From positions 9,075,501-9,139,500 of the forward strand of contig CM040094.1 in assembly GCA_022496805.1 (NCBI GenBank): a stretch of DNA of 64,000 nt, in the 5' to 3' direction. This document shows, piece by piece, positions 47,871 to 60,176 of this stretch. A model generated the notes under the pieces. That model was not told where the DNA came from. It saw only the letters and a list, made by a program, of their open reading frames with translations, and did no database searches. Position 1 is the stretch's first letter. Each line of letters opens with the position of its first letter. The position numbers and the translations under genes were made by a program. Source of the DNA: Pohlia nutans. Taxonomy: Eukaryota > Streptophyta > Bryopsida > Bryales > Mniaceae.

Positions 47871-49314
47871 TATATCGGTAATTTTCAAAGATAATTTTAT
47901 TTTGTATTAATAGTAAAGATAATTTTATTTGATGAAGATATATAACCAAAAGTAATGAAGCAAAAAATTACTTATATGCAATTGGATAATCATTCATAGT
48001 TTGAATATTGGTAGATCATTAGGAGCAATCATTATTCGATAAGCATCACAATATTGTGTTACATTTTTACATTTTATTTGTTCATTTTGGATATTTCATT
48101 TATTATTATAATATGTATGGAAAAATAATGAAGTGACATCATATAATAAGATGTAAAAAAACACATAAACATTTAATGAATGTTAATATATGGTACTTAG
48201 CTAAACTAGTCTCAACTTTTCATCGTTTTAAGCTCACTACCGGTAATATTGATAGAAATTTCTTTTGTCAGTTGTACAACTATGTTATCATTTTAATTCA
48301 TTGATGGAACATCGAAACATACCCAAAAGCATAAAATTAGTGGCTTATTCAAAGTGTCATGGAAAAACTTTATGTTTTAACTAATAAAACCTTACTTTTA
48401 GAGCGTCTTTGGGTGATTCCTCCCTAAGGTAGATGGTCCCAAATCCGTGCGTGCTTGAAACCTATGCATGTGGTCTGTGCATGATCAGCATGCACCAAAT
48501 GACCCAAATCCGTGCATTCGTGAACAACCACAGGATTAGATAGATGGGAGAATGGTTTTGCTAAAATCAAGGCTGCAGTGACGGCACCAACTGCGTGTTT
48601 TTCTTAATTTTAGTGCCCACATTTATATTCAAAATAAGACGAAAGTAGAACCTCTGCTAAGCGGTTTATGTGAGACCACCTTTATACTAAGACTAAGACC
48701 AACAAAGTCTGGGTGGTTTTAGTGAAGGCAATGCATGGAATAATTGCAAGTTGCATAGGGCTATTGGACACATAAGGCTCAGGTCCAAAAGTTGAAGTGC
48801 GTGCAAGTTGTATGAGTTCATGGGCAGTTTTGAGCAACAACATGGCCAGTTTAAGTGTAGGTATTGACTACCAATAGTGGCAGCAGGGCACCGGTATGGG
48901 GCATCTTGTTGTCATCACTTTGAACATTTCTTCATAAATGAGCCGGTTTGATATTTTCGTGTGCACATTTCTAAACGGCTCCTCTCCCTCTTGCAAGTGT
49001 GTGTAATTTTTGCAACCATTTTTGTCGCAGTCGACATTGAGGAATCGCTTAAATGCACGGGTTTAGCACCGTCTACCTTACACCAATGGTATTCTAGGGG
49101 ACACCTGTTGTATTTGTTGTGAGATCAACGTGTAGTCAATAGAGCCTATAGGCTTCTACATGTTGGCTTTAGAGCGTGCTCTCCCTTCCAATCCATCTAC
49201 GCCACACAACCCTCCTCCTACGAGTCTCTTTAAAGTCTTTCCAGTGGGTTGTGAGTTTTAAATTCTGTAAATTTAGTGGCGGCCTGCGCTAGACTATTTC
49301 TCTCACATAGTGAT

Positions 49315-49510
49315 TGTTGGCACGCTAGGACCATTCTCTTATGAAGTAGCCGTTGGTAGGAATCGTTTCTCTCATGTAGTGACCGTTGGACCATTTAGCT
49401 CATGTAGAGACTGTTGCCATGACCATTTCTTTCATGTAGTGACCGTTGAACCATTTATCTCATTTAGAGACTGTTGTCATGACCGTTTCTTTCATGTAGT
49501 GACCGTTGGT
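49315..49510 (+). repeat. GACCGTTGG minisatellite (copy 1 of unit)
   Basis: TTTCTTTCATGTAGTGACCG and related words recur with alternating CATTTAGCTCATGTAGAGACTG segments; the main period is about 60 bp. A 90-residue ORF with repeated FHVVTV follows from the repeat itself. Confidence 0.8.
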
Positions 49511-50924
49511 AAGCGTAGTGTCATAGGAGACACTCTTATCAACCCTCTTGACCCATTGATGGAACACGGAAACAAATACTAATATGTCATTTCAATGTGA
49601 TAAGATATTTAAATTTACTTTGCCAACTATGCCAATTTTTGAAAAATGCTCATGAAATTGACTCACAAACATCATATCAATATCAATATCATAAATAAAT
49701 AAATATATTTATTTAAATAATAAAATTCGAATGATAATTTTATTTATTTAAAGATAAATTTATTTGATGAAGAGACATAACTAAAAATAAAGAGGAAAAA
49801 ACTACTAATATGCAATTAAATAATTATTCATAGTTTGAATATTGGTGAATCATTAGAACAACCATTATTTCATATGCATCAGAATATTCTATTACATTTT
49901 TTATATTTGATTTGTTCATTTTGGATATTTCATTCATTATTTAATATGTGTTGATAAATAATGAAGTGACATCATAGAAGAAGTTGTGGTGACATCAAAA
50001 AATAAGATGCAAACAATATAAAATTTGATGGGCGTTTCTGTATTAGCTAAACTAGTCCCAAAATTCAACTTTTTATGAGTACTGGCTAATACTTGTATAT
50101 TCTTTCCATAAGATTCTTATGTCAAGTATAATGTAGATGACAAAGATTAGTATAGACTCAAACTAAAATCAATCCTAAAATACACCAATATCAACATTGA
50201 GAAGAACCTAAATTTTTTACTTACTAATATCAATAAAAACCTTTTCTATCAACTTGTGCAACCATCTCATCATTTTGATTTACCAATGGAACATGAAGAC
50301 ATATCCAATAGTATACAATCAATGACTTATTTATTTAAAGTAACAAAGGAAAATCTTGTTTTTGTGCGAATGATAGCTTTTTTTAGGTGGTCTCATGCCG
50401 TTCTTCTTGACACTGTGCTATTCAAAGGGATAAAAATGTTGTATTTCTTGCAGGGACAGAACATTAGAAGAAATTTGAGGCTTCAAGGAGGCTCCGAGTT
50501 ACTATTTCAACAAATTAATAAAAAGTAAAAATATCATTAAAAAAAATTAATTAATTAAAATCCATGTAAATTTGATGTAGCAGTAGATTGGCCACATCAA
50601 ACTCAATATTAATTTTAAAAATAATTTTAGATTATATTTTAATATTACTTTAAAAAAATCAACATTTCATAAAATATTTTATATTTTTAAAATTCGATAA
50701 AAATTTAGATTCCTGCACAAACATCGAAATGACCTTTTGGAGGTTTCAAATCTTTTTTTAATGTGTAGCCATTTGCGCCTATGGGCCTTTAGAGCTTGTT
50801 TCCCCCTCCCACTCCCATTGCGGTAGTTTGGCTCAAAGTCTTCTTCATTTCTTTTATATAGTGAGTTGTAAAAATGTAAAGTATGAACTAAGGGCTTTGA
50901 ACGTTTTGAGGTGCCTCCTAACCA

Positions 50925-51045
50925 TTTCTCTCATGTAATGACCGGTGGCTATTTTGTGGTAGCCTCAATGGACAATTTCTCTACTGTAATGACCGGTGGC
51001 TATTTTGTGGTAGCCTCAATGGACAATTTCTCTACTGTAGTGACC
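50925..51045 (+). repeat. GACCGGTGG minisatellite (copy 2 of unit)
   Basis: TGACCGGTGGCTATTTTGTG followed by GTAGCCTCAATGGACAATTT is repeated with a 54-bp period, the second unit near-perfect. It is the counterpart of the 49315 array. Confidence 0.85.
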
Positions 51046-52234
51046 GTTTGCAAGGTACCCTTATACAATAATCATACACTCTTATCAACAATCTTGAACC
51101 ATTGATGGAAAATGGAAAGAGACCCTAAAATGTCATTTCGATGTGACAAGATATTTGAAAACTTTATTGCCAATAATCTCAAGTTCTCAAAAATGTTAAT
51201 AGAAGTTACTTAATTAGAAAATACAGTTAAATTTTTGGACGTCATTGAGTCATTACAAAAAATGGGTCATTTTGGACCACTTAGATGACAATGGACTAGT
51301 TGTAAAGGTTCAAATTTCTATTAATGATTCAACTACAATCAATTCTAAAATACACCAGTATCAATAGTGAGAAAAATTTAAATTTTGTGCTTACTAATTA
51401 ATATTGACAAATTTTTTCCCTCAACTTGTGCAATCTTCTCATCATTTTTATTCACCAATAGAACATGGAAATAGACCTAAAAGTACCAAATTGATGGCTT
51501 ATTCGATCAAAGTTACAAAGGAAAACCCTATTTATATGCAAATGACTATTTACTTCTTGAGCTTCTAAGGTAGTTCCTTCCTACATCGATGCTATTGAAG
51601 GGAACATATGCATTGTATTTCCTTCGGGTCAACGTGTAGCCATCAAAGCCCGCGGGGCTGTAGTCTATTCCCTTCCACTATATTTGTGTTACTTGGCCCC
51701 CCTTCCACGAAGTCTTCTTCTTTTCTTTTATGCATCGAGTTATAAAGCTTTAAAAAACCCTTGAGGTATGAAGGGCATTGTCATTTCGTGGCAGCCCATG
51801 ATGAATCATTTCTTTAAGGTAGTGACTGTTGGCTATTTTGTGAATGTCGATGTTGGTTAGTTTCTCTCATGTAGTGATTGTTGATTATTTTGTGACAATT
51901 GTTTCTCTTATGCAATGACTGTTAGTAGACGCCTTTAAACAAGTGCCGTAAAAGACGTTCTTATCGATCATCTCAACCCATCGATGAAATATGGACCCAT
52001 TGATGAAATATGGAGACGGACACTAAGATATCATTTCAATGTGACAAGATATTTGAAATCTTCTTTGCCAACCATCTCAAGTCCTCAACAATGCTCATGA
52101 AAGTGAGTCAGGTAGAAAGTACAGGTAATTTTTTGGCTGTTATTTACCCCTACAGAAACATCCCCCCTCAAATTGAAAAGTAGGGAAAATGCTTGTAACC
52201 CAAACAGAAATGAAAACCCTCCAAACATAAAACA

Positions 52235-52640
52235 ATCACCCTGCCCGAAGCCCCAGCAGAAAATAAAAATCCTGTCCACAAGAGCATAAATAATAATGTT
52301 ACTTTCAAATTCACACAGCCAGTGTCAAAACTGAATGTCCACATCAGATTTTGAGAGGTCCACAACACCCATAAACCAAACAAAAGACGACACATGGCAC
52401 AGTTCGAGAAAAATTGATTAATTGATGTCAAAATCGATCGTAGCAACCCGCACAGAAATTTACACCCTGCCCAGAACCTGATGGAAAATAAAAATTTACC
52501 TGAGCACATAAACTATCCCTGCCTGCAACCTGATCAAAAATAATAATTTACCCGAACATAAAATTATGCCTGCCCGCAACCTGATCAACTAACAATAGTC
52601 TACCTGAACATAAAGAATCCCTGTCCGCAACTAGATCAAA
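52235..52640. repeat. CCTGCCCG degenerate minisatellite, array 1
   Basis: Units of about 50-65 bp carry CCCTGCCCG or CCTGCCTGC followed by AACCTGATCAA and AATAATAATTTACC-like sequence. Long minus-strand ORFs here result from the repeat and show no family motif. Confidence 0.7.
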
Positions 52641-52649
52641 CATACTTAT

Positions 52650-53270
52650 CCTATGTGGAAGGCATGGTCGACACTTTCATGTCAAATAATTAATAAAAGC
52701 ACTTTCAAAAGTAATCATTAAGAGATATTCTATTAATAGTCAACATTAATTTTTTTTTCCAGTAGTTATAAGTTATATTTTGTTTTTTGTCTACGAGTTT
52801 CTTTGGGTGTTTCTATTTTTTTTCAGCTTTTTGTTGACTTTCTTTTTGTTGATTTAGACAAAATACTTAATAAATTTAATTATTTTTCCGGCATTTTTTT
52901 GGGGAATTATTTTCTGCCGACCTTGCCTTCCACGTACGGTATTTACCTGCCTATCAGTGATCTCATAACCACTTTATGACATTTAGCACAAGATGCTACC
53001 TCCCACACAAATGGTATATACTTTTGCTACCCAGTGCATACAATACTCACGATACCTCTATAATATCCGGCAATACCCTTGATATACTAGGTGATACCAT
53101 GATGATATCCGCGGATATCACCTCATGAAGTTGCTACACATTTACAACATGATGAGCATTCTTGCTATATTTCAAAAAATAACTCATTTTTTTCTTTGTA
53201 TGTTTAGCAGCCCCATTTTTTGGGTAGAAATCCAGCTAATTTTAGCCAGTTTTGAGATCACTGCTGCCTA
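52650..53270. other. Non-repetitive stretch between the two CCTGCCCG arrays
   Basis: AT-rich; no gene recognised. GATACC or GATATC words recur at 53050-53120. Confidence 0.4.
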
Positions 53271-53274
53271 AAGA

Positions 53275-53465
53275 ACCCCCTGCCCGAAACCCGATCAAAA
53301 TAATAATCTAGCTGCCCGCACGAGATCAGAAAATAACCCCTGCCCGGAGCCCGCGAAGAAAATAATCACTTGCCCGCGAAACTAACAAAAGAAAATATCC
53401 CTCTGCCCGGAACCCGCTAACCCTTTCTGCCGCCCGTGAAGAAAATTAACCACTGCCCGCGGTCT
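53275..53465. repeat. CCTGCCCG degenerate minisatellite, array 2
   Basis: Shorter units (about 30-45 bp) with CCCTGCCCGAAACCCGATC, CCCTGCCCGGAGCCCGCG and CTGCCCGGAACCCGC, each followed by an A-rich tract. Clearly related to the array at 52235. Confidence 0.75.
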
Positions 53466-54619
53466 GAGGTTTGATTGCCACGCGTGGCGGACGGGGGAGA
53501 CGGCAAAAGCGGGCGGGGCTGAGCTCTCTTCCCGAGAGAGACTGCTCAAGCAATTGAATTCTTCGCCATTGAAATTCCTTGCTGGCCATGGCGCCATTGA
53601 ATCCGAAAGCACCTGCGCATGACTGATATCTTTCTCCACTTGTGAAAAATTTCTTTACATTTTTCACACAACCTTTTTTACATCTTTTTTCGGCGACTCT
53701 GTGCATGCCGCCATTAATACGCAACACCGATCTTGCAGTTTGTGGACTAATTATAAGAGGACGACACTCTCTGATGTTTTCGAATTGATACAACTCTGTT
53801 TTTTATGGCTGCACGTTTGGTTAATGGCGAGCTCTGTTTCGAGATCGGAGTTAGCAGAATTTTCTTAGTTCTTTTTTCGGGAAGAGGATGAGTTTCATGC
53901 GATAGGACCGGAGTTTGGAGGAGTTCGAGCTAATTCTGGTGATGTCACTCTGTTCTTGGAGGACTAGGGCTGGACGTTTCGTGGCGATGAGATCGGAGTT
54001 GAATTTGTGAGGCTTGTATTTTGTTTTGTTTGGGAAGAGGAGGAGTATTGTGTAAATTCGCGAATTATCGTGGAATTTGGCTGGAAATTTGCGAAACGGG
54101 AGGCGATTCGGTAACCTGTTTGTTTCCTGTACTTTTACGTTTTTTTTTGCTCTTTTACTTTCCAGGATTAGGTATAATTAGCAGGTGGAAGGAGTTTGTC
54201 TTAGACGGGAACGATTGAGGTTTTGGAGTGCGATCAACAAGTTGGAAAGGATTTTATTTAATGCTGTTGGACGAATTCTGGTTTTGGTTGTTTACCAGAG
54301 ACGAGTGCTTTTTTTTGTTTCAACAAACAAGGCGGATCAGTGGTTCACGTACCAGGATGAAAAATCTGCGTTCAGGTTGGAGATATTCTTCCGAAGGTGT
54401 GTTGTGTATCGTGATGGAACTAGAGTTCATCTTCAGATATAAAGCTTGTCTGTTGGTGAATGAGTACCAAGAAGCAGCATAGTAGCAAGAAGCTGCATAG
54501 ATCGTTGAGAGGAATTACTCTGTTTCTCAGTGGATGTTCTAAGTGTTTTTTAATCTGATGATGCTTGAATTGGAGATTCATTGTGGCGCTAATTTTTGAT
54601 GCTTTTTGTTTTTCATCAG
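53466..54619. promoter_or_regulatory. Upstream region of the Gly/Trp-rich gene
   Basis: Somewhat GC-richer, with overlapping ORFs of 60-115 residues that resemble no family. It probably contains the promoter and the missing 5' exon or exons of the gene starting to its right. GT-AG junctions before 54620 could not be assigned. Confidence 0.35.
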
Positions 54620-56800
54620 ACAGAAGAGATAGTGGTAAAGTATGGCGGATAAGAAATTCGAACCACAAGGAGGAGACATCAGATCAACATCGACATAATG
54701 CTTTTCGAGGTAAAGCACATCTACTTTTATTTTTATTTTTGTTTTTCTGATTCGACTTTTTTTTTGGTCTGTTGCTGAAACCCTAGCACTCGACGGAAAG
54801 ACTTTTCCAAGAGCGTAGGGATTAACAGCGTCATCGAAGCTACTGGATGTCGTCGTGAACAACTGAGCATTTTCTTCCTCCATTTTTCCTTCCTCGGTTA
54901 TCCTTGTTCAAAATCCTCCTAGATAACTTTCTTTACCAGCTTCGATACAATATTTAGAAGTCTTATATGATCTCAAGGGTACCGTGCAGATGGAGGGCGA
55001 GAAGAACGTGGCACGGGATGGGGTGACTCTCACAGAGCAGATTATGGAGCATCTTCAACGGCTCCTTCAAACCGACCTGTTAATGGCAAGGGTACTTTTC
55101 CCCTCTTCCATACAAAGAATACCTTAAATATCTTGTGGATGGTGATTGCAGTTTTGTCCAATAATCTCACATAATGAATCGACAGCATTACCGTGCATTC
55201 TTATAAATTTATCTCTAACTTTAACCTTCTTAAAGAATGTGGTTAAGGCTTAACTTCCAGCGAAATTACTTGCTTCTTGAGAAAATGCCACAAAAAGGCA
55301 TGTGCTTGTAATCCGGGTTTTCGGGGTGCTAGAGTAACCTTTAGCCAATATTATGCCAATTTTTCGTATATCATTACTGATATTCCTGGTGAGTGACTTC
55401 CTTCGTGCTTGATGCCAGGAACTGAAACAAAAGGTGATGATGGTTGGGGTTATTCTCCAGTCGATAATATTGCGTCAGCAGGTATGCCGACTTATGCTTA
55501 TCATGTGCTTGTTGAGAGATGTCTTTCAGTTTCCTTTGGTTTTCGTGCGAGCCCTCGGATCATTGAGCCGTTTGAGATGAGTTTCCACCAAATGAAGCAA
55601 TATGATACATTGGTGGTCTCAATGTAGCCAATGAAGCAACATGAAGCATAAGCCAGCTATCTTTATAAGTCAACGTTTACTTGGCTGTGGTAACATGGTC
55701 AATTCAGTTCTACAGATGCAGCAACTGTATGTAGCATTGTGACTAATATTGTAGTGTAAAGTTCATGACTTGGCGAGGGAACATGTTAGTATTTGGAACA
55801 ATTTACTTGGAGTGACAGGCATCTTGTACTAATTGCATGTTAACTAGAATGTAGTAATTTGGAGGGATCTTCTTCATGGCAAGTGTGTACTGTATGATTT
55901 TTCATATTTCAAAAGATTAACATGTTTTTCGTGTAGTTGGGCAGAATCTTTCACCTTGTTATGTATTCATAGTTTTCCTTCATAAGGTTTACTTATTTTA
56001 TGCCAATTCATGTGTTGATATTGTTGCATTCAGACCTTACAAGTGCGTGGGAAGCTCTCGCCACAACTAATCTTTCTGATTGGAGCAAGCCACCTAAAAT
56101 CGATAGTGTGGAGAACTGGGATGACGCTGCTGCGAAAGATACTTGGAATTCCGTAAAATACGGGCGCTCACCTGTAAACAATCCAGATCTTTATCTGGAG
56201 AAAAATATTGATTGGAATTCGAGGATTCCACCCGACCTCCTGATATTTGTGGATAACAAGAGTCGACATCGAAAGGCATCACCTCCAAGATCCGGAAGTC
56301 CTGTAGTGTTGGGCCTGGAAAAATTGGCCGAAAGTTGGGGTCATGATCTACCACAGGGAAAAGTTGATGTGGATATACCAAAATTTATTCAGGCAAGGGA
56401 TAAACTTGAGCAAGGTGGAGGTAGTGGAAGTTGGGGTGATGCAAATCAAAATGCTATGACAGGGCAGAGACGGACAAAGCAGCTGTATAACGAACGAGGA
56501 CCAGGCGAAAAACAAAGTAACTTCATGAGGGACGATCACAAAGATAGAGGTCGTAAAAGAAGAGGAGGTAAATATATCTCTGGTCCCCCTCATTGTAGGA
56601 GCTGGACTCTGGACAAGTACCACTAACATCGTCTGCAAATGACTAAGTTTATGAAACATACCTTTCTGCGAGGACATGTATGCAAATCCATGTATAACAG
56701 GACCTTGGCAGGTGCATGTATCTGGACGTCGTGGCTCACAATTGTATCCTGCAGACAAGGATGAATATCACAGAAAACCAAGGTTTCAAACAAATCATAG
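54620..56800 (+). CDS. Unidentified Gly/Trp-rich protein, internal exons
   Basis: Five exons join with consistent phases: 54620-54709, 54990-55091, 55419-55481, 56034-56567, 56755-56800. The four introns are phase 1 and each splits a Gly or Asp codon. They yield about 278 residues, hydrophilic and rich in Gly, Arg, Asp and Trp, with tryptophan next to glycine at GTGWGD, DDGWGY, ESWGHD and GSWGDA, further DW/NW pairs, a PPRSGSP segment and a basic stretch DRGRKRRG. The first exon opens in phase 2, so a start codon lies in an unrecognised upstream exon. The 3' end is also unresolved: reading through the last donor gives a stop at 56934-56936, while a possible further exon (57549-57614) does not join in frame. 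I do not recognise the family. GW/WG dipeptides can bind Argonaute, but four spaced copies are weak evidence. Confidence 0.6.
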
Positions 56801-56877
56801 GTATGTCTGGTTGTGCCTTTGGAGTTTAGGCAGCATACTTGGGACCCTCCAGAAGGGAACCCCTTCTACTCGATGCA

Positions 56878-57354
56878 CAGTAGGGTCCAAAAATAATTGG
56901 AATTTCTCAATTTTATATGTAATACCACTACAATGAGAAATTTAGGTTTCTATGAGCCAAATTTAGACATGTTCTAGTATAAAAACCCCATTTTAAACCT
57001 TTACTTCAGGAAAAAATGGATACAACTTTTGTTGCTTATAATGTATCAATAAAATATACAAATTTTCTTAAGAATCAGTTACAAAAAGAATCACGATTTT
57101 TGGGATTTTTTTGACTAAAATATAACTGGTTGAAGTTTCAAATCGTTTTCCAAACAGAATTTTCATATATAAAAAAATTGTCCAAAAAGATTAAATACTA
57201 AAACAAAATTGTTGAAGCTTAAAACTAGACTCTATTACCTTTCCAATGCACTTTACGGTTTGTGATTTAATGCATTTTTGAGCCCAAAGGAGCTTCTCAA
57301 AGATCATGGTTTCTAGCTTGGAGAAAGAATTCGAATTATTTTTGGACCCTACTG
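56878..57354. mobile_element. CAGTAGGG-ended MITE
   Basis: Inverted ends CAGTAGGGTCCAAAAATAAT and ATTATTTTTGGACCCTACTG enclose 477 bp. The dinucleotide CA flanks both sides. CAGT ends recall pogo/Tigger, but the TA target is not seen. It lies immediately after the last confirmed exon of the Gly/Trp-rich gene. Confidence 0.8.
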
Positions 57355-58469
57355 CACAGTTCTTTACGCCTATTTTTAAACTGCCATCGTCCAGAAGCTT
57401 AAACCCGGTTCTAATCACAGAGTATCATTACACTTAATTAATTGCATGTAATAGTTTTGTGCTCACGTGATTTGGTCCTATTTGAATCGCGACGGGTAAG
57501 ACGCCTGTGGCATACAAACTGCTTACCACTTATGATGTTGTGAACAGGTATTAATTTGTGAAGACCGCGGAGGATATGGTGCAAAGCGTACCTTTAACAC
57601 GTCATTACAGCAAGTGAGTAACCTTTACGGTGGAAAACTTTTAATTTGTCACTGTGATGGTTGGCATGATAACTGGATCTAACTGGGAAAACGATGTCGG
57701 CAGGCCAAATCCAGACATTCAAGCGCACAAGTTTTGCTATACAGTGAAATTTGCACCCAGTACACTGGTCCTGCGATGTCACCTCTTGAATTTTGTGAGG
57801 TAATTATTCATGATTTTGACATCGCCAGTGTCTTCAATCTATCATCAATCTCCAAGTAGGTCCTTGGAATTGAAACTGGGGCCATGACTAATATCTGAAA
57901 GAAGTCGTACCCTTGAAGGTGGCGCTTGCAGCCACTATCCTGCTAGAAGGCCTAATTTTGTTAGGCCAAAATTGGCTAGTAAGACAATATATAACTGAGC
58001 GCTACAAGAGTCTTGGCCAGACGTGAATTTCAGACCTGTTCTTTACTCGGATAACTACCTGGCTTTTCTTCATTTATTTGAGATATAGCTTTGTACTTGA
58101 GAACTCTCATCTCCAGCCTCAAGGCAACTATCGTCTGCTTTTGGAAAATACAGTCAATGTGAAATTCAGAATATTAAAATATTTGACGAACAATTTATAT
58201 ATTGTTGGAAGGCATTGGTATGTAGCTCAAGATTTAGTGAACAGAGACTGCAGCCGAAGGTTTCAGCATTAATTAACTTATCTGTGGTAATGTTTAGTAG
58301 ATTGACTGTTTAGATGGTGTGAATTGAATATCTGTTGTTTGTGGACTAGTTCTCAGTATCACAGTGTTTGTATACTTTGAACACAGCAGAGCGTCTTGCC
58401 AATTAAGTTTTATGGTTGTAAACTCCAACACCAACTGGTGCTTTGAATCCTCTCCTACCCAAGGATGAT
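57355..58469. other. Spacer, possibly 3' part of the Gly/Trp-rich gene
   Basis: An exon-like segment with acceptor TGAACAG and donor CAAGTGAGT lies near 57549-57614 but its phase does not fit the upstream exons. Nothing else recognised. Confidence 0.35.
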
Positions 58470-58473
58470 TTAA

Positions 58474-59272
58474 CCCTTTAGTGCCCAGGGTACTGTAGCT
58501 CAGAGCCCTGGATTTCAGTAGATTTTTTCACTGTGGTTGAGACTACCAAAAATAGAATGGGTTAAATTAGAAAGTAACCGTACAATTCTATTCTCAACTC
58601 GAGAGCACACATTTTATTAAAATTTGAGAATCATCTGATGGTGGGATCGGAAGATTATAGTATGTATTTGAACTGTATAATGAACGCTCAAAAACGAGAT
58701 TTTGGGGGGTGCGTGACTTCAAAGTTAAATATAATTTGAGGTAAATTTTCAAAAATAAAAGCAAAGAAGTTCAGCTATGCCCTATGTCAACACCTCTCCG
58801 TTGCAATCTTTTACATCAAAAATACTCACATAATTATTGTGAGATTTATAAGTGAAAGTGACTTCTCCATGTATGGTTTAGGACACAATTTTATACGTTG
58901 AAAATTGACAGGAGTGGGTACATTAGTCAAGATCGGATTACACACACTAATGGAAGATGAAGAAGAGAACACAATCCAAAAAAATAAAACAAGATAACAA
59001 ACTTCTAAACACAATAAATACTACACAATACATATGTTGTATTTGTAAGTATTTACTGTATTTTCAAGTATTTGCAGTATTTTCGCATTCTGTTGATAGG
59101 TATTTTGATAGTTGTACAATTCCAAATTGAAAATTTCTTTTTCTGGAAGGTGCGTAATGTATGTGGGCAAATCTGAACTTCAAAACTGAAGTTCCAATTC
59201 TTCACGGATTCTCTGCTAATTGCATTTTGGACGTTGTAGTGACCATAATGTGGTCAGCTAGGCACTAAAGGG
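58474..59272 (+). mobile_element. PiggyBac-like element, family F (copy 2)
   Basis: TTAA (58470-58473, 59273-59276) flanks 799 bp running from CCCTTTAGTGCCC to GGCACTAAAGGG. It differs from 35473-36275 only by scattered substitutions and small indels. Confidence 0.92.
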
Positions 59273-59615
59273 TTAAAGGGCCTCTTAGAATTTTGTAAAG
59301 TTGAATCTTGGAGCAACCAGCCATCCAGTATTGAGCTAGTTAGGAGTTTTGATTTTGATTTATTATTATTTTTGGGTGCATGCCACGAAGGTGCAGGTTG
59401 GTGGGGGATTGTTTGTTGGTTGGGTCAACTTCAACAGGGGTATTCACATTTCACTGTGCAGGATTTCCAGCACTGCACATTTGCTTGGATAATTTGGCTT
59501 GTTCAATGGGAGGAACCCCAAAACCTGTGCACTATGAAATCCTTTGGAAATATCCCACTGGAAGCATCATGACAACATCACGCGAAAGGCACTTCTACAT
59601 GACGTGAGTTGTGAT

Positions 59616-59720
59616 TAAAGTTGGATGCCTTAAAACCACCACCTCCTCCAATTATGACACGTAGAGTTTCTTGGGACCACCATAGTTGAGACTTAAAACC
59701 ACCAATTTCACTATTCAAGT
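59616..59720 (+). repeat. Fragment of an AGGT-ended MITE
   Basis: AAGTTGGATGCCTTAAAACC and the following CACCACCTCC, GGGACCACCATAGTTGAGAC and CCAATTTCACTATTCA match the left part of 61366-61762. The right end is missing. Confidence 0.6.
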
Positions 59721-59958
59721 AAACCAAGTTTTGTTACTTTTGCAATTTGTAGGAATGAAGGACCATGGTACAAAGACCTTTCCAAACTCACAAACTAAGC
59801 ATATTTTGCATAATTATTCAATGTTTTTCTAAACAATGGTATAGCAAGACAAGGTTTTGAAACCATTATGAAAAGGTCATTGAGAAGGTCCATTTCATTT
59901 TCGATGAGATTTTACTCTTGAAAACCCACGGTTTCCTCTTGTTGTGCTATTTGGAACT

Positions 59959-60174
59959 ACACTAAATAGGTAGATTAGTGTTAGATATACTAATTTACAT
60001 AAACATGTTGTAAGTTTTTACTGTTGACCAATTTTTTTACCCTCTATATTGGTCAAGATGGGGATCTTTCAATAGTATTGGAATCAATGTCTATGGTAAT
60101 TTTTTTGTCGAGAGTAAAAATCTATAATACTTTCAAATGTTATAATTATCTAACACTAATCTACCTATTTAGTG
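59959..60174. mobile_element. CACTAAATAGG-ended MITE
   Basis: TA (59957-59958, 60175-60176) flanks perfect inverted ends CACTAAATAGGTAGATTAGT and ACTAATCTACCTATTTAGTG; 216 bp, non-coding. A TA duplication suggests the Tc1/mariner group rather than CACTA elements, which make 3-bp duplications. Confidence 0.8.
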
Positions 60175-60176
60175 TA

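Larger units (their letters stand above)
47880..52110 (+). repeat. Three diverged tandem copies of a non-coding unit
   Basis: Copies are at about 47880-49680, 49690-51220 and 51230-52110. Ordered landmarks recur: TTTGATGAAGA and ATTCATAGTTTGAATATTGG (copies 1-2), CAACTTGTGCAA or GTTGTACAAC and CATTTTNATTCA near an ATGGAACAT (1-3), AAGTCTTNNT(T/C), a TAGTGACCGTTGG minisatellite, ACNCTCTTATCAA, TTGATGGAA and TCATTTCAATGTGA with AAGATATTT. No open frame is conserved between copies. Confidence 0.7.

Noticed and set aside
49310..51105. Possible CRISPR-like array or short repetitive protein
   Set aside because: The repeats are adjoining, imperfect and lack uniform spacers; the FHVVTV ORF is a by-product of the minisatellite, and the genome is eukaryotic.
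52085..52509. Minus-strand ORFs of 64-113 residues with aromatic-rich sequence
   Set aside because: They lie over the CCTGCCCG minisatellite and its edge, show no conserved motif and no splice-supported extension.
54185..54482. ORFs of 84-85 residues as the missing first exon of the Gly/Trp-rich gene
   Set aside because: Neither ends at a donor in the phase needed to join 54620, and composition is unlike the downstream protein.
54699..56150. Alternative frame across the same exons of the 54620 gene starting at ATG 54699
   Set aside because: It is open for two short exons but hits a stop about 40 codons into exon 4, whereas the chosen frame is open through all 534 bases.
59959..60174. CACTA (En/Spm) transposon because of the CACTA start
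   Set aside because: The flanking duplication is the dinucleotide TA, not the 3 bp expected for CACTA elements, and the element has no subterminal repeats.
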